From the NCBI GenBank assembly GCA_964513095.1, contig CAZELH010000036.1, positions 1-8,521 of the forward strand: DNA of 8,521 nucleotides, written 5' to 3'. Below, in pieces: positions 1-4,718 of the stretch; positions within the stretch are counted from its first letter, which is position 1, and each line of letters begins with the position of its first letter. Made by a program: the position numbers and the translations under genes. The DNA is from JBDKGD01 sp964513095 (GTDB lineage Bacteria; Patescibacteriota; Minisyncoccia; UBA6257; 2-01-FULL-56-20). The notes under the pieces were generated by a model. It saw only the letters and a list, made by a program, of their open reading frames with translations. It did no database searches and was not told the DNA's origin.

Positions 1-3
1 CAT
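1..3 (-). CDS. Start codon of a leftward gene cut by the window edge
   Basis: Only the ATG (complement of 1-3) of this gene is inside the window, so the product cannot be read. It is called because the sequence in front of it is complete: an AAAAGGAG Shine-Dalgarno at 9-16 with 5 nt spacing, a leftward promoter at 57-84, and a perfect 24-bp palindrome at 29-52 between them. That layout is typical of an autoregulated repressor gene. The palindrome core (ACTCACTAGTGAGT) resembles operators of TetR-family repressors. A TetR-like regulator is therefore a guess, not an observation. Confidence 0.5.
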
Positions 4-8
4 ACAAG

Positions 9-16
9 CTCCTTTT
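9..16 (-). promoter_or_regulatory. Ribosome binding site of the leftward edge gene
   Basis: The complement reads AAAAGGAG, 5 nt before the ATG at 3-1. Nearly the same block (CGAAAAGGAGC) precedes the leftward gene starting at 7733, so this genome does use strong SD sites for some genes. Confidence 0.7.
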
Positions 17-28
17 CGGTTGTTAATG

Positions 29-52
29 TGCGTACTCACTAGTGAGTACGCA
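29..52. promoter_or_regulatory. Perfect 24-bp palindrome, probable repressor operator
   Basis: The half-site TGCGTACTCACT is followed directly by its exact reverse complement, with no spacer. The predicted leftward transcription start (near 50) falls inside it and the SD of the leftward gene follows. A protein bound here would block leftward transcription. In RNA it would fold into a hairpin ahead of the SD. The length, perfect symmetry and position fit a TetR-type operator. The binding protein is inferred. Confidence 0.7.
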
Positions 53-56
53 TCGT

Positions 57-84
57 ATAGTATATTTTTTTTATAATTTGTCAA
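57..84 (-). promoter_or_regulatory. Leftward promoter of the edge gene
   Basis: On the minus strand there is a consensus -35 TTGACA (84-79), a 16-nt spacer and a 4/6 -10 TACTAT (62-57). TATACT (64-59) is an alternative -10 with a short 14-nt spacer. The start is expected near 50, within the palindrome. The -35 shares bases with the -35 of the rightward promoter. Confidence 0.6.
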
Positions 85-107
85 TTGATATGGGAAGCAC
101 CTATAAT
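78..107 (+). promoter_or_regulatory. Rightward promoter giving a leaderless transcript
   Basis: TTGTCA (78-83), an 18-nt spacer and a perfect TATAAT (102-107). The start expected 7 nt after the hexamer is about 114, only 2 nt before the ATG at 116. There is no room for an SD. The -35 overlaps the -35 of the divergent leftward promoter, so the two polymerases should compete. Confidence 0.7.
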
Positions 108-115
108 ACCTCTAT

Positions 116-490
116 ATGAGAACTATTTATGGGTTTTTTGATAAGTTGGAAGATAAGATTCGAGGTTTTTTGAGCCATTACCCGATCGTCTATTCTTTGA
201 TTGGTGGTGTTGCGATTGTGTTGTTTTGGCGGGGAGTGTGGCATATGGCTGATGAATTTTCATTTATGACGGGTCCCGTTTCGTTTGTCGTGGGAGCGGT
301 GTTGCTCCTTGCCACGGGACTACTTGTTTCCGTTTTTATTGGTGATCAGATTATTATTTCTGGACTGCGTGGTGAGAAAAAAGTTGCTGAAAAAACCGAA
401 AGTGAGGTTGAGTACGAATCTGGTCGATTGATGGCAATTGAAATTGAGCTTAAACGATTGCGAGAAATTATCGATCGGCATCACCGATAG
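116..490 (+). CDS. Two-helix membrane protein with charged C-terminal tail, function unknown
   Basis: A 124-aa protein not assigned to a named family. A short amphipathic N-terminus (1-20) is followed by two hydrophobic helices at about 22-45 (with FWRGVWHMADEF at the turn) and 54-76. A charged, Glu/Lys/Arg-rich tail (88-121) is likely helical or coiled-coil and cytoplasmic, and ends in RHHR. The ATG at 116 is preferred because TATAAT ends 8 nt upstream, predicting a leaderless mRNA, and no SD is present. The next gene begins 7 nt after the stop on the same strand, so the two are very probably cotranscribed and may form one membrane complex. A scaffold or regulatory subunit for the downstream polytopic protein is possible, but nothing in the sequence proves it. 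That it is a real gene is well supported by promoter placement and a clean reading frame. Confidence 0.8.
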   Translation: MRTIYGFFDKLEDKIRGFLSHYPIVYSLIGGVAIVLFWRGVWHMADEFSFMTGPVSFVVGAVLLLATGLLVSVFIGDQIIISGLRGEKKVAEKTESEVEYESGRLMAIEIELKRLREIIDRHHR

Positions 491-497
491 TTTTTTT

Positions 498-1328
498 ATG
501 AATCGATCCTTTTTCCTTGAACAATTTTTCCCACTCGCATTGACCATTGTTGTTTTTGGCGGATTGGTTGGCGTACTTGCGGGGGAAGTCTTTTTGTTGA
601 ATCAGTATTTTCACGCATCAATTTCTTTGGATGTTCGTTGGTACGATGTATTGATTGGGCTCACTATTTATTTAAAGACGTCGATTGATTTCGCGATTTT
701 TATCGGGCGACTGATGCATCAGTATCGTGGGTGGAAGTCTCGTGTTGCTATTGAAATTGGGACTGCGTTGGGGAATGCACTTGGTACGCTCATTGTGCTT
801 CTTTTGTGGTCGTTTTTTAAAGAAATTCGATGGTTGTTGGCAACGATGATTTTTTTGGCGGCTTTGGTGTTGTTTCGACTCGCGCAAGATGGGTTGGAGC
901 ATGCCGACGATCACGATGGTCGCTACCCGCGCGTATTTCAAAAAGCAGTCAATGGATTTCGAGTATTGTTAGAAAAGGTGAATGCGCTTATTGCGCCGGC
1001 TTTAAAATATATTGTGCCGAGTTTAAAAACAGGGAGTGGCGGATCGGGTAGTTTTTGGGGACTCTTCGCATTTTCATTTTCGGTGCCGTTTATTTTGGGG
1101 CTTGATGATTTCGCGGGATATGTGCCGTTATTTTCCATTGTAAATGTCTTTGGGTTTGCCATTGGCGTGTTTGCGGGACACATGGTGCTTAATATGCTTT
1201 TGTACGCATCACCGGATCGAACGATCGTGGTGGTCAAAAATCCCGTTATTTCTTTTTTGGGGAGTATTGCGTTTGTGGGGTTGGCGCTGTGGGGTTTTTA
1301 TGAGGTAGCGCATTTGATTGGCGTGTAA
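498..1328 (+). CDS. Polytopic membrane protein, possible LysE/TerC-like transporter
   Basis: A 276-aa integral membrane protein with about seven hydrophobic segments (roughly 10-33, 48-70, 86-106, 110-128, 186-204, 212-234, 249-272). The frame opens earlier (TTG at 438), but that overlaps the previous gene. ATG 498, 7 nt after the previous stop, gives a normal membrane N-terminus. TTTTTTT replaces an SD before it. Each half has an Asp-containing motif in a membrane segment: TSIDFAIFIGRLM (61-73) and LGLDDFAGYVPLF (200-212). Paired acidic motifs in inverted halves are seen in LysE-superfamily cation exporters (TerC, GDT1, CadD), so a small-ion or metal transporter is a reasonable guess. A central loop, HADDHDGRYP (135-144), could bind metal. 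The glycine/serine-rich linker near 178-185 separates the halves. The membrane nature is certain; family and substrate are inferred. Confidence 0.8.
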   Translation: MNRSFFLEQFFPLALTIVVFGGLVGVLAGEVFLLNQYFHASISLDVRWYDVLIGLTIYLKTSIDFAIFIGRLMHQYRGWKSRVAIEIGTALGNALGTLIVLLLWSFFKEIRWLLATMIFLAALVLFRLAQDGLEHADDHDGRYPRVFQKAVNGFRVLLEKVNALIAPALKYIVPSLKTGSGGSGSFWGLFAFSFSVPFILGLDDFAGYVPLFSIVNVFGFAIGVFAGHMVLNMLLYASPDRTIVVVKNPVISFLGSIAFVGLALWGFYEVAHLIGV

Positions 1329-1332
1329 TTGT

Positions 1333-1361
1333 TTGAAGGGTTTTGGGAAACGGGGTATAGT
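1333..1361 (+). promoter_or_regulatory. Putative promoter of tRNA-Pro
   Basis: TTGAAG (1333-1338), a 17-nt spacer and TATAGT (1356-1361, 5/6 match). The expected start near 1368 lies 20 nt before the mature tRNA 5' end. The tRNA would then not depend on read-through from the membrane-protein operon. Confidence 0.5.
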
Positions 1362-1387
1362 CAGGGAGTAAATTTCGGATATTTTGT

Positions 1388-1458
1388 CGGGGCGTAGTAT
1401 ACCGGTAGTACATGCGCTTCGGGTGCGTAAAGACCGAGTTCGATTCTCGGCGCCCCGA
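1388..1458 (+). tRNA. tRNA-Pro, anticodon CGG
   Basis: A full cloverleaf of 71 nt can be drawn. The acceptor stem is CGGGGCG/CGCCCCG (1388-1394/1451-1457). The D stem is GTAT/GTAC with loop ACCGGTA. The anticodon stem is TGCGC/GCGTA with loop TTCGGGT, giving anticodon CGG at 1420-1422. The variable loop is AAGA, the T stem CCGAG/CTCGG with loop TTCGATT, and the discriminator A is at 1458. C at position 1 is typical of bacterial tRNA-Pro. The 3' CCA is not encoded (ACAA follows), so a CCA-adding enzyme is needed. Flanking bases TTTGT and ACAAA extend the acceptor helix by up to five pairs beyond the mature ends. Confidence 0.93.
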
Positions 1459-1462
1459 CAAA

Positions 1463-1562
1463 NNNNNNNNNNNNNNNNNNNNNNNNNNNNNNNNNNNNNN
1501 NNNNNNNNNNNNNNNNNNNNNNNNNNNNNNNNNNNNNNNNNNNNNNNNNNNNNNNNNNNNNN
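1463..1562. other. Assembly gap of 100 N
   Basis: Exactly 100 undetermined bases, the usual placeholder for a scaffold gap of unknown size. It begins 4 nt after the tRNA and ends 6 nt before the ccdA start codon, so the ccdA promoter and any terminator after the tRNA cannot be seen. Gene order across it depends on the scaffolding. Confidence 0.97.
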
Positions 1563-1568
1563 AGCACT

Positions 1569-2282
1569 ATGGCATCTAATATTACTATTTTGACTTCATT
1601 TTTTGCGGGGATTGTTTCGTTTCTTGCCCCGTGTGTATTGCCGATCGTCCCTGGGTTTTTAGCGTACTTGGCGGGATCATCGATGGCTGATGCAAAAAAT
1701 CAGCGCCGACAGATTTTTATCAACAGCGTCTTTTTTGTATTGGGTTTTTCGGTTATTTTTGCTGTGCTTGGCGTGCTGTTAAACGGCGTGTTGGTTTCTG
1801 TGTCTTCTGATGTGCAGGTATGGCTGTCGCGCATCGGGGGGATTTTGATTATCTTTTTTGGATTGTATTTAACCGGCATTATTTCTCTGCCGTTTTTGGA
1901 ACGTGAATACAAAATGAATGTGGGGAGTCGATTTTCTTCGCGCTACCTTACTTCGTTTGTGTTTGGCGCGGCATTTGCAGCGGGGTGGACGCCGTGTGTG
2001 GGGCCAGTGTTGGGAGCTATCTTGGGACTTGCTGCCGCGCAACCTGGGTCGGCGTTTGCACTACTTATGGCGTATTCGTTGGGGCTTTCTGTTCCATTTT
2101 TAATCGTGGGACTTTTTGCTGGGCAGGCTTCGGCGTTTATCAATCGATTTATTGGTGTCGTGCATTACATTAATATCCTTTTTGGAATTCTTCTTATCGT
2201 GCTTGGTATTTTGGTGTTTACGCAAAATTTGAGTTTGATCGCGAATTTTTCAGTGCTCAATTCATTCCTCTTATCTAAATAA
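1569..2282 (+). CDS. ccdA: CcdA-type thiol-disulfide transporter (DsbD transmembrane domain family)
   Basis: A 237-aa membrane protein of the CcdA/DsbD-beta family, which carries electrons from cytoplasmic thioredoxin across the membrane to thioredoxin-like partners outside. The two redox Cys sit in the family motifs: APCVLP (Cys22, helix 1) and TPCVGP (Cys143, helix 4). They lie at the start of two homologous three-helix halves (about 5-110 and 125-230), and the length is normal for six-helix CcdA. ATG 1569 begins the usual CcdA N-terminus, and upstream sequence is lost in the N gap. The next gene starts 9 nt after the stop and encodes a DipZ-type thioredoxin, its likely redox partner. In mycobacterial DipZ these two parts are fused; here they are separate, adjacent genes. 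The tail FSVLNSFLLSK is short and unremarkable. Alternative names such as a DsbD-like protein describe the same role. Confidence 0.92.
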   Translation: MASNITILTSFFAGIVSFLAPCVLPIVPGFLAYLAGSSMADAKNQRRQIFINSVFFVLGFSVIFAVLGVLLNGVLVSVSSDVQVWLSRIGGILIIFFGLYLTGIISLPFLEREYKMNVGSRFSSRYLTSFVFGAAFAAGWTPCVGPVLGAILGLAAAQPGSAFALLMAYSLGLSVPFLIVGLFAGQASAFINRFIGVVHYINILFGILLIVLGILVFTQNLSLIANFSVLNSFLLSK

Positions 2283-2291
2283 TTTTTTCTT

Positions 2292-3503
2292 ATGATTAAA
2301 AACCCACTGCTTTTGTTGGTAGTTTTATTTATTATTGGCGGATCTATTTGGTATGTGCAGTCGAAATTTTCTCACCAAACAGGAATTTCAAACGGTGACA
2401 AAAAAGAGATTATTGTTGATGCGCTGACCCCACAAACGTGTGAAGCGTCTGGTAACTGCACGTCGACCAGTCCAATACCCGCGACAACAACTGCGCCAAC
2501 ACCGCTTGAGACAAAAACTCGACGAGAAAATAAAGAAAAGCGATATCCACGCGCTATTGAACTCGCTGGAATTTCTGGGTATTTAAACACTGCTGATGGG
2601 TTTAAACTCGCCGATGTAGTAGGAAAAAAAGTGGTGATTGTGGATTTTTGGACGTATAGCTGTATCAACTGTCAACGAACACAGCCATATTTAAATGCGT
2701 GGTATCAGAAATATAAAGATCAAGGTTTAGAAATCGTGGGAGTGCATACGCCAGAGTTTGAGTTTGAAAAGGATAAAGCCAATGTTGCTTCTGCATTAAC
2801 GAAGTTTGGTATCAAGTATCCGGTGGTGCAAGACAATGAGTATCAAACGTGGGGAGCGTATGGAAATCGATACTGGCCACATAAATATATTATCGATATC
2901 GATGGATATATTGTGTATGACCATATTGGTGAAGGTGGGTACGATGAAACTGAGGCAAAGATTCAAGAATTGTTAAAAGAGCGTAGCGTTGCACTTGGCC
3001 AGCAGATTGCTGTTCCCAGCGGAATCACTCAACCAACTGATATGATCGCGGTTGATTCAACGCAACCGATTAGTGTTGAGACGTATTTCGGCGCGAGTCG
3101 GAACGAGTATTTGAAAAATGGCGTTCCTAATCTTTCCGGTAAAAAAACATTTACCGTTCCCGATGCTTCAAAAGTAGTTTCTGGGGGATTGTACTTGGGA
3201 GGGGAGTGGAATATACAAAATGAGTTTGCAACGACGGTGAGTGCTGGCGCGAAGGTTGTTTTTAAATATAAAGCGAAGCATGTATATATGGTGGCATCAT
3301 CACCAACACCGGTGTCGGTAACGGTGTTGCGCGATGGAAAGCCAGTGGGAACGTTTAGTGGGGCAGATGTAGTGAATGGAGTGGTGACTGTTTCGGGGAG
3401 TCGGTTGTATAAATTAATCGATGAGGCGGAGTATGGGGAGCATACGCTAGAGCTTATTGTTGATAAATCCGGAGTCAATTTTTATACATTTACGTTTGGA
3501 TGA
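2292..3503 (+). CDS. Membrane-anchored DipZ-type thioredoxin with C-terminal beta-rich domain
   Basis: A 403-aa protein in three parts. An N-terminal membrane anchor (about 4-23) is followed by a low-complexity Thr/Pro linker (about 40-85) that contains an extra cysteine pair (Cys50, Cys56). A TlpA/AhpC-TSA-like thioredoxin fold (about 88-230) has the active site WTYSCINC (Cys124, Cys127) and a probable cis-Pro at 196 (YWPHKYIID). A beta-rich C-terminal domain (about 258-403) matches the one that follows the thioredoxin fold in mycobacterial DipZ, with the hallmark SRNEYLKNG and a final FTFG. It would act outside the membrane, taking electrons from the CcdA encoded 9 nt upstream. Start ATG 2292 has no SD; TTTTTTCTT precedes it, suggesting coupling to ccdA. 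The stop is TGA. No U-rich terminator follows directly; the nearest strong hairpin is at 3765-3814. Confidence 0.9.
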   Translation: MIKNPLLLLVVLFIIGGSIWYVQSKFSHQTGISNGDKKEIIVDALTPQTCEASGNCTSTSPIPATTTAPTPLETKTRRENKEKRYPRAIELAGISGYLNTADGFKLADVVGKKVVIVDFWTYSCINCQRTQPYLNAWYQKYKDQGLEIVGVHTPEFEFEKDKANVASALTKFGIKYPVVQDNEYQTWGAYGNRYWPHKYIIDIDGYIVYDHIGEGGYDETEAKIQELLKERSVALGQQIAVPSGITQPTDMIAVDSTQPISVETYFGASRNEYLKNGVPNLSGKKTFTVPDASKVVSGGLYLGGEWNIQNEFATTVSAGAKVVFKYKAKHVYMVASSPTPVSVTVLRDGKPVGTFSGADVVNGVVTVSGSRLYKLIDEAEYGEHTLELIVDKSGVNFYTFTFG

Positions 3504-3559
3504 GAAAATCCTAAAACGTTTAGGGTATAAGAAATTGCGGATTGAGCATTGGGTGATTA

Positions 3560-3668
3560 CGTATTAAGAATCGTAAAATGTAAAACCTAAAGCGTAATCC
3601 GCCAGCTGGCGGAGTGAATTGTGAATAATGAATTAAGGATTGCGGATTGCGTATTAAGAATCGTAAAA
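3560..3668. repeat. Exact 19-nt direct repeat, two copies 90 nt apart
   Basis: CGTATTAAGAATCGTAAAA occurs at 3560-3578 and again at 3650-3668. Similarity continues on the right: ACCTAAA..CGT-like text follows both copies, with a 7-nt TGTAAAA duplication in the first. Only two copies are present and the spacing contains other repeats, so this is not a CRISPR array. Confidence 0.85.
3598..3613. repeat. 16-bp perfect palindrome
   Basis: TCCGCCAGCTGGCGGA is its own reverse complement. It is GC-rich in an AT-rich setting and lies between the two copies of the 19-nt direct repeat. It could be a protein-binding site or part of the dispersed repeat element. No gene start is near, so an operator role is unlikely. 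Confidence 0.7.
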
Positions 3669-3711
3669 CCTAAATCGTGAAGCGTGAATAAAGAAATATA
3701 CAAAAGCATAG

Positions 3712-3731
3712 ATTCCCGCTTCCGCGGGAAT
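3712..3731. repeat. dRS3-like inverted repeat, copy 1
   Basis: ATTCCC-GCTTCCGC-GGGAAT fits the ATTCCC-N8-GGGAAT form of the neisserial dRS3 repeat, with 8-bp arms (ATTCCCGC/GCGGGAAT). The flanks GCATAG before and GACA after match the second copy at 5657-5676. Further shared text (GTTGAGAAAAA, AGAAATAAAAAAGC) runs on to the terminator on the right. It lies between convergent genes. Confidence 0.85.
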
Positions 3732-3764
3732 GACAGGAGTCGAGTTGAGAAAAATAAGAAATAA

Positions 3765-3814
3765 AAAAGCGTTTGGTTGAAAATAGTAAATCTATCTTTC
3801 AACCAAACGCTTTT
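3765..3814 (-). terminator. Long intrinsic terminator after the winged-helix gene
   Basis: An 18-bp perfect stem (AAAAGCGTTTGGTTGAAA with its complement at 3797-3814). The 14-nt loop can form four more pairs (ATAG/CTAT) with one bulged C. Read leftward the stem ends in TTTTTTAT, a good U-tract just after the stop at 3827. Read rightward it ends in only TTTT, so it may also stop transcripts of the DipZ-type gene less efficiently. Confidence 0.85.
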
Positions 3815-3826
3815 GAGTTGGCATGA

Positions 3827-4120
3827 TTACATGCGAGGATTGTAACCGAGTCGATCGCGAAGATACTGACGGCACGCATCATTTTTAATGATGTAGGCAG
3901 ATCTTCCTTTTCGAGCAAGCCATCCTTTTTTTAACAGTCGAGTTATGAGTGAAGCCGCATAACTCTTTTCCAAGCGAGATTTTTCACTTATTTCTTTTGA
4001 AGAAAGTGGTTTGTTTGCATGTCTCATTGAGGCTAAGAGTTTGCGTTCTTTCACAGAAAGTTCACTTTCAATTACCGCTTTCCAGTAAGGAGTTGTGAGA
4101 AATGGGAAATATTCTTTCAT
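3827..4120 (-). CDS. Small winged helix-turn-helix protein, MarR-like fold
   Basis: A 97-aa basic protein. Residues about 22-75 read as a winged helix-turn-helix: SVKERKLLASMRHAN as a first helix, LSSKEISEKSRLEKSYAASLITRLLKKGWL as helix-turn-recognition helix, then ARKGRSAYII as the wing. The tail ACRQYLRDRLGYNP is helical. This is the DNA-binding core of MarR/ArsR-like regulators without a long dimerisation region. It is the second gene of a leftward pair: its ATG is 9 nt after the stop of the 46-aa gene, and AGGAATGG overlapping that stop can serve as SD, so translation is probably coupled. A likely target is the repeat operator in its own leader (4308-4333), making it autoregulatory. Function beyond DNA binding is unknown; an antitoxin or repressor role is possible. 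A strong terminator follows the stop. Confidence 0.8.
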   Translation of the reverse strand: MKEYFPFLTTPYWKAVIESELSVKERKLLASMRHANKPLSSKEISEKSRLEKSYAASLITRLLKKGWLARKGRSAYIIKNDACRQYLRDRLGYNPRM

Positions 4121-4129
4121 TTTCCATTC

Positions 4130-4270
4130 CTATGATTCTTCTTGGTTATTTCGGTCGGCTTTGATGGTTTTCCAACTTCGCCAACCCAATGATTCTTTTA
4201 CCTCTTGTTCTATCCACCGCCACCGATCGGCGAATAGGTCGTATTGTTCTTGGTGGTCTTCAAGTTTCAT
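4130..4270 (-). CDS. 46-aa Trp-rich small protein, unrecognised
   Basis: An open frame of 46 codons beginning MKLEDHQEQYDLFADRWRWI and ending NNQEES. It has a better translation signal than most genes here: AAGGAG (complement of 4278-4283) lies 7 nt before its ATG, and a leftward promoter with an operator-like repeat stands just upstream. The peptide is charged, predicted helical, has four Trp, and lacks a membrane segment or signal peptide. It lies 9 nt before the winged-helix gene and shares its transcript. The size, pairing and operator resemble small two-gene autoregulated modules such as toxin-antitoxin loci, but no known toxin or antitoxin motif is visible. It may be a partner or inhibitor of the winged-helix protein. 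That the gene is translated is likely from the SD; its function is unknown. Confidence 0.7.
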   Translation of the reverse strand: MKLEDHQEQYDLFADRWRWIEQEVKESLGWRSWKTIKADRNNQEES

Positions 4271-4307
4271 TTTCTTTCTCCTTGGTTTACTACGGGGTGA
4301 TTGTGTG

Positions 4308-4333
4308 AAATAGACACTTGTCTATTTGTCTAT
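4308..4333. promoter_or_regulatory. Operator-like inverted plus direct repeat
   Basis: AAATAGACA (4308-4316), a 2-nt centre, then its exact complement TGTCTATTT (4319-4327). TTGTCTAT also occurs twice in tandem (4318-4325 and 4326-4333), so three half-sites are present at an 8-nt step. The array starts about 3 nt downstream of the predicted leftward transcription start (about 4336). The winged-helix protein of the same operon is the obvious candidate ligand (inference). Confidence 0.7.
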
Positions 4334-4342
4334 CTATACTAT

Positions 4343-4370
4343 AAAATAGCATTTTTTTGTAAAAAGTCAA
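4343..4370 (-). promoter_or_regulatory. Leftward promoter of the 46-aa/winged-helix pair
   Basis: On the minus strand: -35 TTGACT (4370-4365, 5/6), a 16-nt spacer and -10 TATTTT (4348-4343, 4/6). A second reading, TTTACA (4363-4358) with TAGTAT (4341-4336), also has a 16-nt spacer. Either places the start at or just upstream of the repeat operator. Confidence 0.55.
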
Positions 4371-4586
4371 TGTTTGGGGGGTAGTGGGGGGTGCTTGACA
4401 GGTGCCATTTCATCAAAATAGGTATTTTGGGGGTTTTGCGGGGCCTCTTTTTTGAACGATTTGCATTCCGCTTTATCCTCATTTTTTACGATTTTGTTGT
4501 GTGTTTCGCGCAACAGAATAACCCTGTAATACCAAGCGTTATTGGCAAAAAACGTTGGTATTGCTCACTTTTTGCAACACTATCTC
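4371..4586. other. Non-coding stretch with G-tracts and an imperfect hairpin
   Basis: Between the leftward promoter and the next rightward promoter there is no supported gene. Four plus-strand G-runs lie at 4376-4381, 4386-4391, 4429-4433 and 4440-4443. TTGACA at 4395-4400 has no -10 at a usable distance. An imperfect hairpin is at 4528-4562: AATACCAA, a bulged G, then CG, pairing with CGTTGGTATT. It lacks a U-tract, so it is not a clear terminator. Confidence 0.6.
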
Positions 4587-4615
4587 TTGACTTTTGAGGA
4601 GGGGTCGACTATACT
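4587..4615 (+). promoter_or_regulatory. Promoter of the lysozyme-like gene
   Basis: TTGACT (4587-4592), a 17-nt spacer and TATACT (4610-4615): 5/6 at both boxes with ideal spacing. The start is expected near 4622, leaving a leader of about 97 nt before ATG 4719. This contrasts with the leaderless promoters elsewhere in the window. Confidence 0.8.
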
Positions 4616-4694
4616 GGAGCCTACAACTTAAAAATCATTATTTATTAGTTTTCTTCCCCGATTCGACTTTTACGACTGATCCGATACGTGCTTG

Positions 4695-4713
4695 GTGGTT
4701 GCCGGAAAACCAC
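4695..4713 (+). promoter_or_regulatory. Leader hairpin just before the lysozyme-like start codon
   Basis: GTGGTT (4695-4700) pairs with AACCAC (4708-4713) over a 7-nt loop, GCCGGAA. The stem ends 5 nt before ATG 4719 and puts the only SD-like bases (CCGGA) in the loop. It may expose or limit the ribosome site. No known riboswitch class is recognised in the leader. Confidence 0.4.
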
Positions 4714-4718
4714 TCAAA

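Larger units (their letters stand above)
3504..3826. other. Repeat-rich convergent intergenic region, no gene
   Basis: This 323-nt gap between convergent genes holds no supported ORF. It contains, in order: a weak CCTAAA/TTTAGG hairpin (3510-3524), a 23-nt word shared with 5608-5630 (3529-3551), an exact 19-nt direct repeat (3560-3578 and 3650-3668), a 16-bp palindrome (3598-3613), a dRS3-like inverted repeat (3712-3731) and a long terminator hairpin (3765-3814). The text is built from variants of ATTAAGAAT, GTAAAA and GATTGCG words, which suggests repeated local duplication or insertion of a dispersed element. Confidence 0.8.

Noticed and set aside
1361..1593. Open frames spanning the tRNA and the N gap
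   Set aside because: They are produced by unknown bases and by reading through tRNA-Pro.
3510..3524. CCTAAA/TTTAGG hairpin as terminator of the DipZ-type gene
   Set aside because: Only 6 AT-rich pairs with a 3-nt loop and no following T-run. It is more likely part of the repeat text.
3560..3668. CRISPR array from the 19-nt direct repeat
   Set aside because: There are only two copies, the spacing is filled with other repeats, and no cas gene is nearby.
3587..3802. Leftward 71-aa open frame through the repeat region
   Set aside because: Its text (SFPRKRESM and similar) is the translation of the dRS3-like repeat and AT-rich words. It overlaps the terminator and has no SD or promoter.
4095..4313. 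Rightward 72-aa open frame opposite the small cassette
   Set aside because: It is antisense to the 46-aa gene, which has a strong SD and promoter. The frame has no initiation signals.
4395..4400. TTGACA as a rightward -35
   Set aside because: No acceptable -10 lies 16-18 nt downstream; the nearest TATTTT is 22 nt away.
4339..4482. Leftward 47-codon frame beginning MRIKRNANRSKKRP
   Set aside because: It has no SD and no promoter, runs through G-tracts, and overlaps the promoter of the 46-aa gene. The basic composition follows from the local bases.
4391..4597. Rightward 68-aa open frame in the region before the lysozyme-like gene
   Set aside because: It begins at a non-ATG codon inside TTGACA, has no SD, has a composition typical of T-rich non-coding DNA, and ends inside the real promoter at 4587.
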